64,000 nucleotides of DNA from Neolewinella xylanilytica (GCF_002934605.1 NZ_PTJC01000006.1:2080557-2144556); one strand, 5' to 3'. Shown: positions 37,610 through 46,946, numbered from the stretch's first letter. Translations and numbers: made by a program. The notes: a model not told the origin generated them from the sequence alone.

Positions 37610-38458
37610 ATGAGTGTACTCAATCACCGGATCCGGGACTTCTACGACCGGTCCACACCGCTTTGGCTTGACACCTGGGGCGAGCAGATGCACCACGGCT
37701 ATTACGGTGCGAACGGCAGGCGACAGGTCAACCACCGGCAGGCGCAGCTCGACATGATCGACGCGCTGCTGGAGTGGGGGCTCGCACCGACCGAGGGCGT
37801 CGACCGTTTCCTGGATGCCGGATGCGGCGTAGGTGGCAGTAGCCGGTACCTGGCACGCAATTATCCGCGGGCGGAGGGCCTGGGCGTCACCTTGAGCCCG
37901 ATCCAGGCCCACCGTGGTAACGGATACAACCGACAAGCCGGGCTGTCGGATCGACTCAATATCATCGCCAAGGATGTCTACGAGCTCACCCCCGAGAATG
38001 CCGGCACCTTCGATCTCATCTGGAGCATGGAATCGGCCGAGCATATGGAAGACAAAGAACGGCTGTTCCGGTTGTTTCACCACCTGCTCCGGCCCGGGGG
38101 TCGATTGCTCATGGCCACCTGGTGTCACCGCCCCGAGCCGCCTGACTTGCTACCGTCCGAACAGTACACTTTGAAGAAGATTTGCAATTTGTATCACCTT
38201 CCCCCCATGGTGAGTATCCCGGAACTGGAGCAGGCGGCGGTGCGAGGTGGGCTCCAGCAGGTCCGTACCGACGACTGGTCGCCAGCCGTGGAACCCTTCT
38301 GGGGAGCGGTGATCCGAAGTGGACTCGATCCGCGCAACTGGCCCGGGCTGATTCGAGCCGGGATGGGTACGATCAAGGGCGCCTGGGCAATGAAATACAT
38401 GCGCCGGGGCTACGCTTCCGGGACCGTACGGTACGCCGTTTTGAGTGCCACCAAATAG
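37610..38458 (+). CDS. VTE4-like gamma-tocopherol methyltransferase homologue
   Basis: A 282-residue SAM methyltransferase that resembles gamma-tocopherol C-methyltransferase (VTE4). Shared marks are LWLDTWGEQMHHGYY, FLDAGCGVGGSSRYLA, GVTLSPIQAHRGN, FDLIWSMESAEHM, MATWCHRPEPPD, LKKICNLYHLP, DDWSPAVEPFWGAVIRS and the C-terminal TIKGAWAMKYMRRGY. No transit peptide or membrane anchor is present. The ATG follows the VTE3-like stop by 2 bp, so both act in one pathway. In plants VTE4 methylates gamma- to alpha-tocopherol. The actual substrate here is unknown; a tocopherol, plastochromanol or other prenylquinol is inferred. Confidence 0.82.
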   Translation: MSVLNHRIRDFYDRSTPLWLDTWGEQMHHGYYGANGRRQVNHRQAQLDMIDALLEWGLAPTEGVDRFLDAGCGVGGSSRYLARNYPRAEGLGVTLSPIQAHRGNGYNRQAGLSDRLNIIAKDVYELTPENAGTFDLIWSMESAEHMEDKERLFRLFHHLLRPGGRLLMATWCHRPEPPDLLPSEQYTLKKICNLYHLPPMVSIPELEQAAVRGGLQQVRTDDWSPAVEPFWGAVIRSGLDPRNWPGLIRAGMGTIKGAWAMKYMRRGYASGTVRYAVLSATK

Positions 38459-38472
38459 CGATGGCTGTAGAT

Positions 38473-38829
38473 ACGCGTAGCGACGGCTTCAGCCGTCATG
38501 CTGCCTGTACTTAAAGCAGCTAGGTCAGCGCGTAACGACGGCTTCAGCCGTCATGCTGCAAGGCACACGAAGGATAAAACAGCTAGTCCACTAAAGTGAA
38601 CGCTACGCGTAGCGACGGCTTCAGCCGTCATGCTGCTAATAATGGTAGCCGCGATATAGCCGGAGCCGCTTTCTTCAATTCGTACCAGCAGCTAGTCCAC
38701 TAAAGTGGACGCTACGCGTAGCGACGGCTTCAGCCGTCGTGCTGCTAAAAGCGGTAGCCGCCGCGATATAGGCGGGGCCGCTTTTTCAGGTTGTACCAGC
38801 AGCCAATCCACTAAAGTGGACGCTACGCG
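38473..38829. repeat. Nested-palindrome repeat cluster between VTE4-like gene and recN
   Basis: Four copies of a 32-35 bp core containing the palindromes GCTACGCGTAGC and GACGGCTTCAGCCGTC, centred at about 38490, 38545, 38620 and 38725. The last two are part of a longer unit of about 110 bp that also holds a third palindrome GTCCACTAAAGTGGAC and a hairpin with T run (AGCGG..CCGCTTTTT) around 38750-38786. A fifth, truncated unit ends exactly in the recN stop codon at 38830. The hairpins can serve as terminators for both converging genes. The layout is like REP/MITE elements, but no transposase is present. Confidence 0.75.
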
Positions 38830-40494
38830 TTACTCAGCCTCAATAAGCTCGCGCGCGTTTTTAAGGGCCGACTCACTCGGCGGGTTTTGGCTCAGCATCG
38901 TCGCGATGGCGCGCACCCGCTCATCGCCATCCAGCTCCCGGACCCGGGTAATGGTCCGGTCGGCGTCCTGCTTATCGGTTTTGTATACGAAATAGTGGCG
39001 GTGGGCGCGGCTGGCTACCTGTGGAGAGTGGGTGATCACCACTACCTGGTGGTGACGGCTCAGGTCGGTAAGAATACGTCCCATCTTCTGAGCGACGTCG
39101 CCACTGACGCCGGAATCGATCTCATCGAAGATAAGCGTAGGTAGCTCCATGGCGCTAGCGACCAAGCTCTTGGTCACCAGGGCCAGGCGCGACATCTCAC
39201 CCCCGGAGGCCGCGTCCTTTATGCTCTGCAGTTTCCCTCCTTTGTTGGCGGAGAACAGGAAACGGACCTCGTCAAGTCCGTTCGGACCTGGCAGATCGAG
39301 TGGTACGAAATCCACCCGCAACCGCGCGTTCTGCATACTTAGTTCGGCGAGTTGCTTCTGGACGTCGCCGGCGAACTGGGGAGCGACCTTCTCCCTTCCC
39401 GCACGCAACGCCGTACCCTGCTCGCTCAACTGTTTAAGCAACTGCTTTTCGTCCCGCTCCAGCTTGTTGATCTTTCCGCCGAGGTCGGAAAAGTGGCCGA
39501 GGCGGGCGGATAGGTTCTCGTAGATCGCGATCAGTTCGGTATTGTCTGCTACGGCGTGCTTGGCGTGCAGACGGTAGAGCATATTCAGCCGTTCCTCGAT
39601 CTCATTAAGTCGCTGGGGGTTAACGTCGGTCTCCTCGCCAAAGGCTTCCAGGTCGGCGGCCACCTCGTCCAACTCTAACCGCAAACTTTCGAAGCGTTCG
39701 CTGATAGCCCGTAGTTGAGGATCGCCGGCGGCCAGGGGCTGGAGCTTCACGGTGATGGCCAGGAGGCGATCGGTCACTGCATCGTCGCCCTCGCTGAGAA
39801 AGTGGAAAGCCCCGGAGGTGAGTTGCTTGATCTCGTCGGCATTGCTGAGGCGGTGGCGTTCGGCTTCGAGGTCTTCCTGTTCGTTCGCCTGCAGATTGGC
39901 TGCCTCCAGTTCGTTGACCTGGAATTCAAGGAATTCTTGCTCGCGAACGGCCTGCGCCTGCTCCTCCCGCAGCGCGCGCAGCTTACGACGGGTCTCCTGT
40001 AGCAACTGGTAATCCTTCCGATAGGTCTTGACCGCTGCCAGCTGTCCGGCCAGTGCGTCAAGCAGTTCCAGTTGAAAGTCGCTGTTGTTGATGTACAGCG
40101 TATCGAACTGTTGGTGCAAATCGATCAGCGTAGCCCCCAATTGCTGTAACACTTTTAAGTTGGCAGGGGTGTCATTGACGAAGGCACGGCTCTTGCCCGA
40201 GGGGGTAATCTCCCGGCGGATGATCAATTCGGCTTCGTAGTCGAGATCGTTGGCCTCAAAAAAACGCCGCAGATCGTAGGCGGCAATGTCGAAACGGCCC
40301 TCGATGATGCACTTCTCGGTTTCGTCGAAGAGTGTTTTGGTGTCCGCACGACCGCCCAGGATCAGGTTAAGGGCACCCAGTACGATGGACTTACCCGCAC
40401 CGGTCTCACCGGTGATGATGCTCAGTCCGTCGGCAAAATCGAGGGTCAACTCCTCGATGATGGCATAGTTACTGATGTGCAGCCGCTTGATCAT
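38830..40494 (-). CDS. recN: DNA repair protein RecN
   Basis: A 554-residue SMC-like ATPase used in double-strand break repair. Walker A is IITGETGAGKSIVLGALNLILGG near the N-terminus. A long coiled coil with Glu, Ala, Leu and Arg-rich heptads fills the middle. The C-terminal lobe has SGGEMSRLALV (signature) and LPTLIFDEIDSGVSG (Walker B). Length and order fit RecN. The stop codon lies in the truncated end of the palindromic repeat cluster. Confidence 0.95.
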   Translation of the reverse strand: MIKRLHISNYAIIEELTLDFADGLSIITGETGAGKSIVLGALNLILGGRADTKTLFDETEKCIIEGRFDIAAYDLRRFFEANDLDYEAELIIRREITPSGKSRAFVNDTPANLKVLQQLGATLIDLHQQFDTLYINNSDFQLELLDALAGQLAAVKTYRKDYQLLQETRRKLRALREEQAQAVREQEFLEFQVNELEAANLQANEQEDLEAERHRLSNADEIKQLTSGAFHFLSEGDDAVTDRLLAITVKLQPLAAGDPQLRAISERFESLRLELDEVAADLEAFGEETDVNPQRLNEIEERLNMLYRLHAKHAVADNTELIAIYENLSARLGHFSDLGGKINKLERDEKQLLKQLSEQGTALRAGREKVAPQFAGDVQKQLAELSMQNARLRVDFVPLDLPGPNGLDEVRFLFSANKGGKLQSIKDAASGGEMSRLALVTKSLVASAMELPTLIFDEIDSGVSGDVAQKMGRILTDLSRHHQVVVITHSPQVASRAHRHYFVYKTDKQDADRTITRVRELDGDERVRAIATMLSQNPPSESALKNARELIEAE

Positions 40495-40516
40495 AGACGT
40501 ATTTGTTGGAAAAGCA

Positions 40517-40524
40517 CAAATTTA
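40517..40524 (-). promoter_or_regulatory. -7 promoter element for recN
   Basis: Read on the minus strand: TAAATTTG, an exact match to TAnnTTTG, 22 bp upstream of the recN ATG. No LexA-like palindrome was recognised beside it. Confidence 0.45.
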
Positions 40525-40602
40525 CAACGTAATTCATGCCCTTCGAAATGGAGTTTTGTTTAAATTCACGAGGCATTCCCTCCCTCACCCTAAGCTTAAC
40601 AT

Positions 40603-41112
40603 ATGAACTGGTGGTTGTTTCCGATGACGGCGCTTATTCCCCTGTTCGTGGGGGCAATCTATTACAACGAACGTATCGTAGGCGGCGCGTGGATGCGCGC
40701 CACGGGCCTGGAAGCGGAGCGATTGCGGCAGGGCAACTTCGCAATCATTTTCGGTATGACGTACCTGTTCAGCATCCTGGTGGCCGTTTTTCTGTCCTCC
40801 ATGGTCATTCACCAGATGGCGTTGGGTAGCCTCCTCATGGAGGTACACGGGTGGGGTGAATCAGGAAGCCCGGTAATGCAACAGCTCACGGAACTCGACG
40901 AGCAAACTCGTTTGATGAGCCTCCACCGGACCTTCGGCCACGGCGCGCTGCACGGTGCGCTCACCGCCATCGTTTTCGTCGGATCGGTCCTCGCCATCAA
41001 CGCCCTCTTCGAGCGACGACGCTGGAACTACGTACTCATTCACGTAGGCTACTGGACGATCACCCTTGCCCTGATGGGCGGCGTACTCTGTCAGTACCTT
41101 ACCCTTAGCTGA
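40603..41112 (+). CDS. DUF1761 family membrane protein
   Basis: A 169-residue protein with four predicted membrane helices. WLFPMTALIPLFVGAIYYNERIVGGAWM at the start and HGALHGALTAIVFVGSVLAINALFERR later fit DUF1761, a family without known function. It lies 17 bp upstream of the helix-hairpin-helix gene on the same strand. Confidence 0.7.
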   Translation: MNWWLFPMTALIPLFVGAIYYNERIVGGAWMRATGLEAERLRQGNFAIIFGMTYLFSILVAVFLSSMVIHQMALGSLLMEVHGWGESGSPVMQQLTELDEQTRLMSLHRTFGHGALHGALTAIVFVGSVLAINALFERRRWNYVLIHVGYWTITLALMGGVLCQYLTLS

Positions 41113-41129
41113 TCCTATTCTCGTTTCTA

Positions 41130-42251
41130 TTGCACCACCCTACCCCTAACAATCCCTGGGCTTACACCCGCCAGCAACGGATCGGACTGGTCGCGTTGCT
41201 CTTCCTTATTGCCGTTTGCTACGGCGTTTCCCGCGTGCTCAACAACGATCGTGGAGCACTGGAATCGGTCGACGATACTGAGCTACTGGCCACTGCCGCT
41301 ACCCTACGGTCGTTTACGCCGACCGAACCAAGGAGCGAACGTTCCGCGCGGGCACGCTTCCCGTTCGACCCGAATACCGTCAGTAAGCCGGACCTTCTCC
41401 GTTTGGGGTTATCCGAAAAGCAGGCGACTGCCTTTCAGCGGTACCGGCAGAAGGTCCGCTTCCGCCGCCCGGAGGATATGTTGCAATTACGGGTGCTGCA
41501 TCCCGACCAGGCCCGCGAGTTGGTTCCACTGGTGCGCATTGCCGGTGACCCGGCCGCGGTGCCCGATGTTTACCGCACCGACCTGGTAATTCCGGTCGAG
41601 CGTTTTGCCTTCGACCCGAATACCCTTCCCTTCGATAGTCTGCTGCTTCTCGGGCTATCGGAGCGGGAGGCGAAAGGACTCGTCAATTACCGCAGCTACC
41701 GTCCCGTCACTTTCCGGAAGCCGGAGGACCTGCTCCGGGTGAGGGCCATCGACAGCCTGAAGGTCAGGGATTTAATGGAACTGATTCGCCTTCCGGCGTC
41801 CGACACGGTTTTTGCACCTGCGCCGGCGGCGCCCGGACCTACTTATGCCGCCGGTTCCTTCGACGTCAACCGGTCGCCCGCCGCCGCGTGGCAAGAACTG
41901 CCGGGCATCGGGAGCTACCGCGCGGAAAGCATCGTAAAGTTCCGGGAACGACTGGGAGGGTTCGCCTCCGTGGAGCAAGTGGCGGAAACTTACGGACTTC
42001 CCGATTCCACCTATCAGGCAATCAAGCCTTACCTGACGGCCAGTCCCGTCAATCGACCGCTGTACGTAAATCAGGCGGACGCCGCGACCCTTTCGGCCCA
42101 CCCTTACCTGAAGCGGTCCACGGCCACCATCATCGTGCGTTACCGCGACAACCACGGGCCCTTTCACTCGGTGGAGGACCTGAAAAAAGTGCGGGCGGTC
42201 ACCACCGAAACCCTCGACAAGCTGTTGCCCTACCTCAACTTCGCGTTATGA
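41130..42251 (+). CDS. ComEA-like helix-hairpin-helix protein with N-terminal membrane anchor
   Basis: A 373-residue protein with one N-terminal helix (RIGLVALLFLIAVCYGVSRVL) and then five or so helix-hairpin-helix units: FDPNTVSKPDLLRLGLSEKQA, FDPNTLPFDSLLLLGLSEREA, FDVNRSPAAAWQELPGIGSYRA, and VNQADAATLSAHPYLKRSTA. The type is that of ComEA, a DNA-binding protein, but several repeats in one chain are typical for Bacteroidota. DNA contact in the periplasm is possible; competence is only an inference. The frame opens with TTG at 41130; no ATG lies near. The end overlaps cysM by 4 bp. Confidence 0.75.
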   Translation: MHHPTPNNPWAYTRQQRIGLVALLFLIAVCYGVSRVLNNDRGALESVDDTELLATAATLRSFTPTEPRSERSARARFPFDPNTVSKPDLLRLGLSEKQATAFQRYRQKVRFRRPEDMLQLRVLHPDQARELVPLVRIAGDPAAVPDVYRTDLVIPVERFAFDPNTLPFDSLLLLGLSEREAKGLVNYRSYRPVTFRKPEDLLRVRAIDSLKVRDLMELIRLPASDTVFAPAPAAPGPTYAAGSFDVNRSPAAAWQELPGIGSYRAESIVKFRERLGGFASVEQVAETYGLPDSTYQAIKPYLTASPVNRPLYVNQADAATLSAHPYLKRSTATIIVRYRDNHGPFHSVEDLKKVRAVTTETLDKLLPYLNFAL

Positions 42252-43120
42252 ACCATCTTTTCGATCTCATCGGCAACACTCCTTTGGTAGATCTCAGTTC
42301 GTTAGTCGACCGGCCCGGCATCAAGCTCTACGGGAAGCTGGAAGGCCAAAATCCGGGCGGATCGGTTAAGGACCGCGCCGCCTTCAGCATGGTGCAGGGG
42401 GCACTATCGGCCGGACGTCTCGCCGGCGGTAAGCGGATCGTGGAAGCCACCAGCGGCAATACCGGCATCGCCATGGCCATGATCGCGGCTGCCCTCCACA
42501 TACCCATCACGATTATCATGCCGGAAAATAGCACCGAGGAACGGGTGAAGACCATGAAAGCGTACGGCGCGGATGTCATCCTCACCCCCGCCGACCGCAC
42601 CATCGAATACAGCCGAGAACTGGCCCAGGAGATGGAAGATAGCGGCGATTACGTCCAGCTCAACCAGTTCGCCAACGACGACAACTGGAAAGCCCACTAC
42701 CGGACCACCGGCCCCGAAGTTTGGCGGGACACCAACGGACAACTCACTCACTTCGTGAGTAGTATGGGCACTACCGGAACCATTACCGGAACCGGAAAGT
42801 ACCTCCACGAACAGTCCGACCGGGTGAAGATCGTGGGCGTCCAACCCACCGACGGTAGTAGCATACCCGGCATCCGGCGGTGGTCGCCCGAATTCGTGCC
42901 GGCGATCTACGACGAGAAGCAGGTAGACCTGAAGATCGACGTCAGCGAGGAAGAATCCGTCGCCATGATGCACCGCCTGGCCAAGGAATGCGGCGTTTTC
43001 GCCGGAGTGAGTTCCGGTGGTGCCACGGCGGCCTCGCTCAAATTGGCGGAAACCCTGGACGCAGCCCTCATCGTTTGCATCATCTGCGATCGCGGCGACC
43101 GATACCTCTCTACTCTCTGA
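42248..43120 (+). CDS. cysM: Cysteine synthase (CysM-type)
   Basis: A 290-residue PLP enzyme that makes cysteine from O-acetylserine. PLP lysine and neighbours: LEGQNPGGSVKDRAAFSM. The asparagine loop is EATSGNTGIAMAM, the phosphate site SSMGTTGTITGTGKYL, and the C-terminal active site serine region is FAGVSSGGATAA. QPTDGSSIPGIRRWSPEF is closer to CysM than CysK. The ATG overlaps the preceding stop by 4 bp; the end overlaps the convergent HTTM gene by 11 bp. Confidence 0.9.
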   Translation: MNHLFDLIGNTPLVDLSSLVDRPGIKLYGKLEGQNPGGSVKDRAAFSMVQGALSAGRLAGGKRIVEATSGNTGIAMAMIAAALHIPITIIMPENSTEERVKTMKAYGADVILTPADRTIEYSRELAQEMEDSGDYVQLNQFANDDNWKAHYRTTGPEVWRDTNGQLTHFVSSMGTTGTITGTGKYLHEQSDRVKIVGVQPTDGSSIPGIRRWSPEFVPAIYDEKQVDLKIDVSEEESVAMMHRLAKECGVFAGVSSGGATAASLKLAETLDAALIVCIICDRGDRYLSTL

Positions 43121-44471
43121 CCTCGTCGAGCACCCAGGGTTTGCGCGAAAGCCAGCTCCATTCCGTTTTTGCCAAGTCAACCGCCGGATCGATGAAGGGC
43201 CGGCGTTGCCGACCGTTGAGTTGCACCCGAAAGTGTCCGTAAATCTCCACCGGTCCGGCGTATTGATCCCGAATGTAGTGGGCGTACTGCAGGATCATGT
43301 CGGGGTGGGTCACCATTTTTCGGTACTGGCGGGCGTCCAGGCTATCGCGCGGATTCACCACCTTCCTCTCTCCGTCGGGGGTTACGGCCGTGTAGTAGCC
43401 CGTCCCCTGTTTCGACCGCAGCATCATGCGCCAACTGTAGCGGTGCCCCTCCTCCGTCCAGTTCACGTCGGAGGCAAACAGGTAATTCCGTAGCGGCAGA
43501 AAAACGTGCAACCCGACCAGCAGGAGAATGGCGGCGGGGCGCGGGTGCCAAAGCTCGGCCGGAGCAATTGGCTTCCCTACCCTTTTCCGCCAGCCCTCCC
43601 GCCACCGGGCTACGATGACCGATTTAGTCGCTAGCCATTTCACGAAGCGCATCGGCCAGTCGGGCTCGAAAAAAAGACTCGTCAGCACCAACGACAAATA
43701 AGGAAAAATGCCGATGTTGAAGATCAGGTGGTTGGTGGCGTGAAAGAAAATCAGAAGGCTTAAGGCCACCCACCGCAGGCGCCGGTGCAGCAGCAGGAAG
43801 GGAGATAGCAGATCGAGCAACATACCGCCCCAGGCCATCAGGTAGGCGGTGGACTTTTCGGCGAACAGCGGACCCAACACCGGCATTTCGCTCCGCCCCC
43901 GCAACCATAAATGCAGAGGGGAAGCCTCGATGAGCCAGTCGTAGTTGATCTTGTTTATCCCCCCAAAAAAGTAGACCAGCCCCATTAGCAGCGGAAAAAC
44001 GTAGATGCTCCACTTCGGCGCGACCGGTGACCACTGCGTTGGATCGCGCCGCACGTCCAGCGACCACTCCCGCCACGCAGGCGTGAACACCAGCAGCCAG
44101 GCCAGCCAGGTAAATAGGTAGGCGTGGTTGAGGTAGTGGGCTTTCTCCAGGAGAAAAAGGTAGGTAAAACATAGCGCAAAAAAGGGTGCGGTGAACCGGA
44201 ACCGCCAGCCCAGCGCAACGGCGATCCCCGCCAGAAAGCCGACAATAAAAAAGAGGCTCAGAAAAGGCTCCGGCAACGGGTGTACCCACTCAAATCCGAG
44301 GTACCGAAAGGTAAAGCCCGAAAAGCTGTCGAGGTACCAGTGGTAGTACATGCCGTTGCCTAGGATGTCGCCGGCTCCGAGCAGCCCCAGCGCGATGCGC
44401 AACCACACCAGGGTGTAAATAGGTACGGTGGTGCGGGTGGTGAATCCGCTGCGGAGGCTAGTCAGGCTCAT
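43110..44471 (-). CDS. Vitamin K-dependent gamma-carboxylase-like (HTTM) membrane protein
   Basis: A 453-residue protein with several membrane helices and a soluble C-terminal part. It follows the HTTM/VKGC pattern: VWLRIALGLLGAGDIL near the start, AHYLNHAYLFTWLAWLLVFTP, LVYFFGGINKINYDWL, and FFHATNHLIFNIGIFPYLSL. The animal enzyme GGCX adds CO2 to glutamate with reduced vitamin K; bacterial relatives have unknown substrates. The bacterium's menaquinone could serve as the cofactor. It stands alone, converging with cysM. Confidence 0.83.
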   Translation of the reverse strand: MSLTSLRSGFTTRTTVPIYTLVWLRIALGLLGAGDILGNGMYYHWYLDSFSGFTFRYLGFEWVHPLPEPFLSLFFIVGFLAGIAVALGWRFRFTAPFFALCFTYLFLLEKAHYLNHAYLFTWLAWLLVFTPAWREWSLDVRRDPTQWSPVAPKWSIYVFPLLMGLVYFFGGINKINYDWLIEASPLHLWLRGRSEMPVLGPLFAEKSTAYLMAWGGMLLDLLSPFLLLHRRLRWVALSLLIFFHATNHLIFNIGIFPYLSLVLTSLFFEPDWPMRFVKWLATKSVIVARWREGWRKRVGKPIAPAELWHPRPAAILLLVGLHVFLPLRNYLFASDVNWTEEGHRYSWRMMLRSKQGTGYYTAVTPDGERKVVNPRDSLDARQYRKMVTHPDMILQYAHYIRDQYAGPVEIYGHFRVQLNGRQRRPFIDPAVDLAKTEWSWLSRKPWVLDEVRE

Positions 44472-44742
44472 TGGCGGCGAATTTACGGCGATTTGGCCGG
44501 GGTAGATCTATATCCTCTAATTGAGAAAACTATGGATGAGTACCAATTGGTGTTGGCCTGACGGCCAGTGGGTCCTACGGCGCTACTCGCCTGCGACTCG
44601 TCTTTTTTGGAACCCGGATTGCGCGGATCGCTGCGCTAGGGCACGGATTTGGCCTCTTCAAGTGGGCAGTCCGTCCATGAACTGTTACGTTGAGCAATAA
44701 GCCCCACACAACAATCTGTTTTGATGGTCTAAGAACTTGTTT

Positions 44743-45627
44743 TTACAAGTGCCGTTCCGCGTGGTAGCTGCTGCGGACCAGCGGACCGCTTTCCACGAAG
44801 TCAAAACCCTTCGACATACCTAAGGCCTTATAGTGAGCGAAGGTGTCAGGGGTAACGAAACTATCGACCGCCAGGTGCATCGCCGTTGGCTGCAGGTACT
44901 GACCAATGGTAACCACATCGACGCCGCACTCGGCCAGGTCGTCGAGGATGCGTTCGACTTGATCCTCCGTTTCGCCGAGGCCGACCATGAAGCCGGTTTT
45001 CGTCCGCTTGCCAACCTCCTTGATGCGCTTCAGTTCTTCCAGGCTGCGCTTATAGCGGCCCTGGGGTCGGACCTTTCGGTAGAGCTCCTCTACCGTTTCC
45101 ATGTTGTGGCTGACTACTTCCTGTCCGCCGTCGATCATGCGGTAGAGGGCATCCCAGTTGCCCCGGACGTCGGGGATGAGGGTTTCGATGGTAACCTGGG
45201 GGGTCCGGTCTTTGATCTGGCGGACGGTCTGGTACCAGATCTCGGCACCACGGTCCTTCAGTTCATCGCGGTTGACGGAGGTGAGGACGGCGTGCTTCAC
45301 CTGCATCAGATCGATGGCCTCGGCAACGCGGCGGGGCTCGTCTTCGTCGTATTCGGTGGGCCGACCGGTCTTGACGGCACAAAAGCTACAGGAGCGGGTG
45401 CAGACGTTGCCGAGAATCATAAAGGTGGCGGTGCCGGCTCCCCAGCATTCGCCCATGTTGGGGCAGTTGCCACTCTGGCAGATGGTGTGGAGCTGGTATT
45501 CGTCTACGAGCTTGCGGACCCGTTTGTAATCGGGACCGATGGGCAGCTTCACGCGGAGCCAGTCGGGCTTGCGTTGACGTTCGGGGCCCCGATAACGATC
45601 GGGGGATGCTACGGGTAGATCGATCAT
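44743..45627 (-). CDS. lipA: Lipoyl synthase
   Basis: A 294-residue radical SAM enzyme that inserts two sulfurs into octanoyl groups. Its auxiliary cluster ligands are [12 protein letters not shown] and its radical SAM motif CTRSCSFC. Further marks are [34 protein letters not shown] and [11 protein letters not shown] at the end. Length and order are standard. The gene stands alone with its own promoter-like word upstream and no lipB next to it. Confidence 0.96.
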   Translation of the reverse strand: MIDLPVASPDRYRGPERQRKPDWLRVKLPIGPDYKRVRKLVDEYQLHTICQSGNCPNMGECWGAGTATFMILGNVCTRSCSFCAVKTGRPTEYDEDEPRRVAEAIDLMQVKHAVLTSVNRDELKDRGAEIWYQTVRQIKDRTPQVTIETLIPDVRGNWDALYRMIDGGQEVVSHNMETVEELYRKVRPQGRYKRSLEELKRIKEVGKRTKTGFMVGLGETEDQVERILDDLAECGVDVVTIGQYLQPTAMHLAVDSFVTPDTFAHYKALGMSKGFDFVESGPLVRSSYHAERHL

Positions 45628-45637
45628 ATTCTAATTA

Positions 45638-45645
45638 CAAAGCTA
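45638..45645 (-). promoter_or_regulatory. -7 promoter element for lipA
   Basis: Read on the minus strand: TAGCTTTG, an exact TAnnTTTG match, 10 bp upstream of the lipA ATG. The divergent permease promoter lies about 50 bp away, so both share a small control region. Confidence 0.45.
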
Positions 45646-45696
45646 CCCCAAATTGGTTGTTCGTCGAAAAACATTCGCCCTTCTAGGTCCCACCAT

Positions 45697-45704
45697 TACT
45701 TTTG
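45697..45704 (+). promoter_or_regulatory. -7 promoter element for the ABC permease gene
   Basis: TACTTTTG is an exact TAnnTTTG match and ends 6 bp before the ATG at 45711, so the message is nearly leaderless. Confidence 0.45.
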
Positions 45705-45710
45705 GGCACT

Positions 45711-46946
45711 ATGGATTTTATGGAAAACATCCGCGTTGCCCTGAGCAGCGTGAGCGCGAACTGGTTACGGGCTTTGCTGACTACCCTCATCATTGCCGTG
45801 GGCATCATGGCACTAGTGGGTATCCTGACGGCCATCGACGCTGCTATCTATTCTCTTTCGTCCAACCTTTCCAGCCTGGGCGCTAACACCTTCGAAGTCG
45901 AACGCAAACGGGAGACCACCCGGACCCAGGGCGGGGGGGGCGACAACAAACGCTCCGAGCCCTTTAGCTACGATCAGGCCATGGAGTTCGCCGAATCGTA
46001 TGAATTCCCCGCCGACGTTAGCGTAAGCTTTTCCGCGCGGGGCGCCACTACCGTTACTTACGAAGACCGTGAGACGAATCCTAACGTGAGTATGTACGGC
46101 ATCACCCCGAACTACCTGACCAGTAAGGGATTCGAGATCGAAGCGGGCCGCAACTTTACGGAACGGGAGTCCCGGGACGGGGGCAATATCGCCATCCTGG
46201 CCTATGACATGGTGGAAGATCTCTTCAACGGCAACGACCAGTTCGCCATCGGGAAGGAGATTACCGCCGCGGGAACTCGGTATACCGTAGTCGGCACCCT
46301 GAAGAGCAAGGGAGCCAGCATGACGAGCAACGACAAACGGGTGCTCATCCCGTTGCAATCCGCCAAGCGCTTCTACGCTTCCAACCGCACGAACTACGAC
46401 ATCTTGGTAGCCGTCCGCGACCCGACGGCCATCGATGCCGCCATGGCCGAAGCCACGCTAACCCTGCGACGGGTACGCGGACTGCGCGCCGGCCAGGAGA
46501 ACGATTTCGAGGTAGAGAACAGTTCCGACCTTGTCAGCATTATCAAGGAGAACACCGTAACCCTCCGCCTCGCCGCCGTAAGTATCGGCCTGATGACGCT
46601 GCTCGGCGCGGCCATCGGCCTGATGAACATCATGTTGGTTTCGGTAACGGAGCGAACCCGGGAGATTGGCGTGCGTAAGGCCCTGGGAGCTACCCGTCGA
46701 AACATCTTGCTACAGTTCCTCGCGGAGGCCGTGGTGATCTGCCAGCTCGGCGGGTTTCTCGGCATCCTGCTAGGTGTCGCGGCGGGCAACATCGTAGCCG
46801 TGGTCACCGGCGGGGCCTTTATCGTACCCTGGCTATGGATCGGCCTGGCGTTAGTGATTTGTACCTTCGTCGGCCTGCTATCCGGTCTCTACCCCGCCAT
46901 GCGGGCGGCGGCCCTCGACCCGATCGAGTCATTGCGGTACGAGTGA
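45711..46946 (+). CDS. MacB/FtsX-type ABC transporter permease
   Basis: A 411-residue permease. A first helix (LTTLIIAVGIMALVGILTAI) is followed by a MacB-like periplasmic domain, then three helices in the FtsX domain with the signature VTERTREIGVRKALGATRRNI and PAMRAAALDPIESLRYE at the end. Such permeases act with a MacB-type ATPase in mechanotransmission or lipoprotein handling. The start MDFMENIRVALSS is like other Bacteroidota members; a TTG at 45702 and an ATG at 45720 are alternatives. No ATPase gene is next to it. Confidence 0.88.
   Translation: MDFMENIRVALSSVSANWLRALLTTLIIAVGIMALVGILTAIDAAIYSLSSNLSSLGANTFEVERKRETTRTQGGGGDNKRSEPFSYDQAMEFAESYEFPADVSVSFSARGATTVTYEDRETNPNVSMYGITPNYLTSKGFEIEAGRNFTERESRDGGNIAILAYDMVEDLFNGNDQFAIGKEITAAGTRYTVVGTLKSKGASMTSNDKRVLIPLQSAKRFYASNRTNYDILVAVRDPTAIDAAMAEATLTLRRVRGLRAGQENDFEVENSSDLVSIIKENTVTLRLAAVSIGLMTLLGAAIGLMNIMLVSVTERTREIGVRKALGATRRNILLQFLAEAVVICQLGGFLGILLGVAAGNIVAVVTGGAFIVPWLWIGLALVICTFVGLLSGLYPAMRAAALDPIESLRYE

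Noticed and set aside
44472..44742. Possible RNA gene between the HTTM gene and lipA
   Set aside because: The 271 bp hold a small TGGCC..GGCCA hairpin and a weak lipA terminator only; no tRNA cloverleaf or other known fold was seen.
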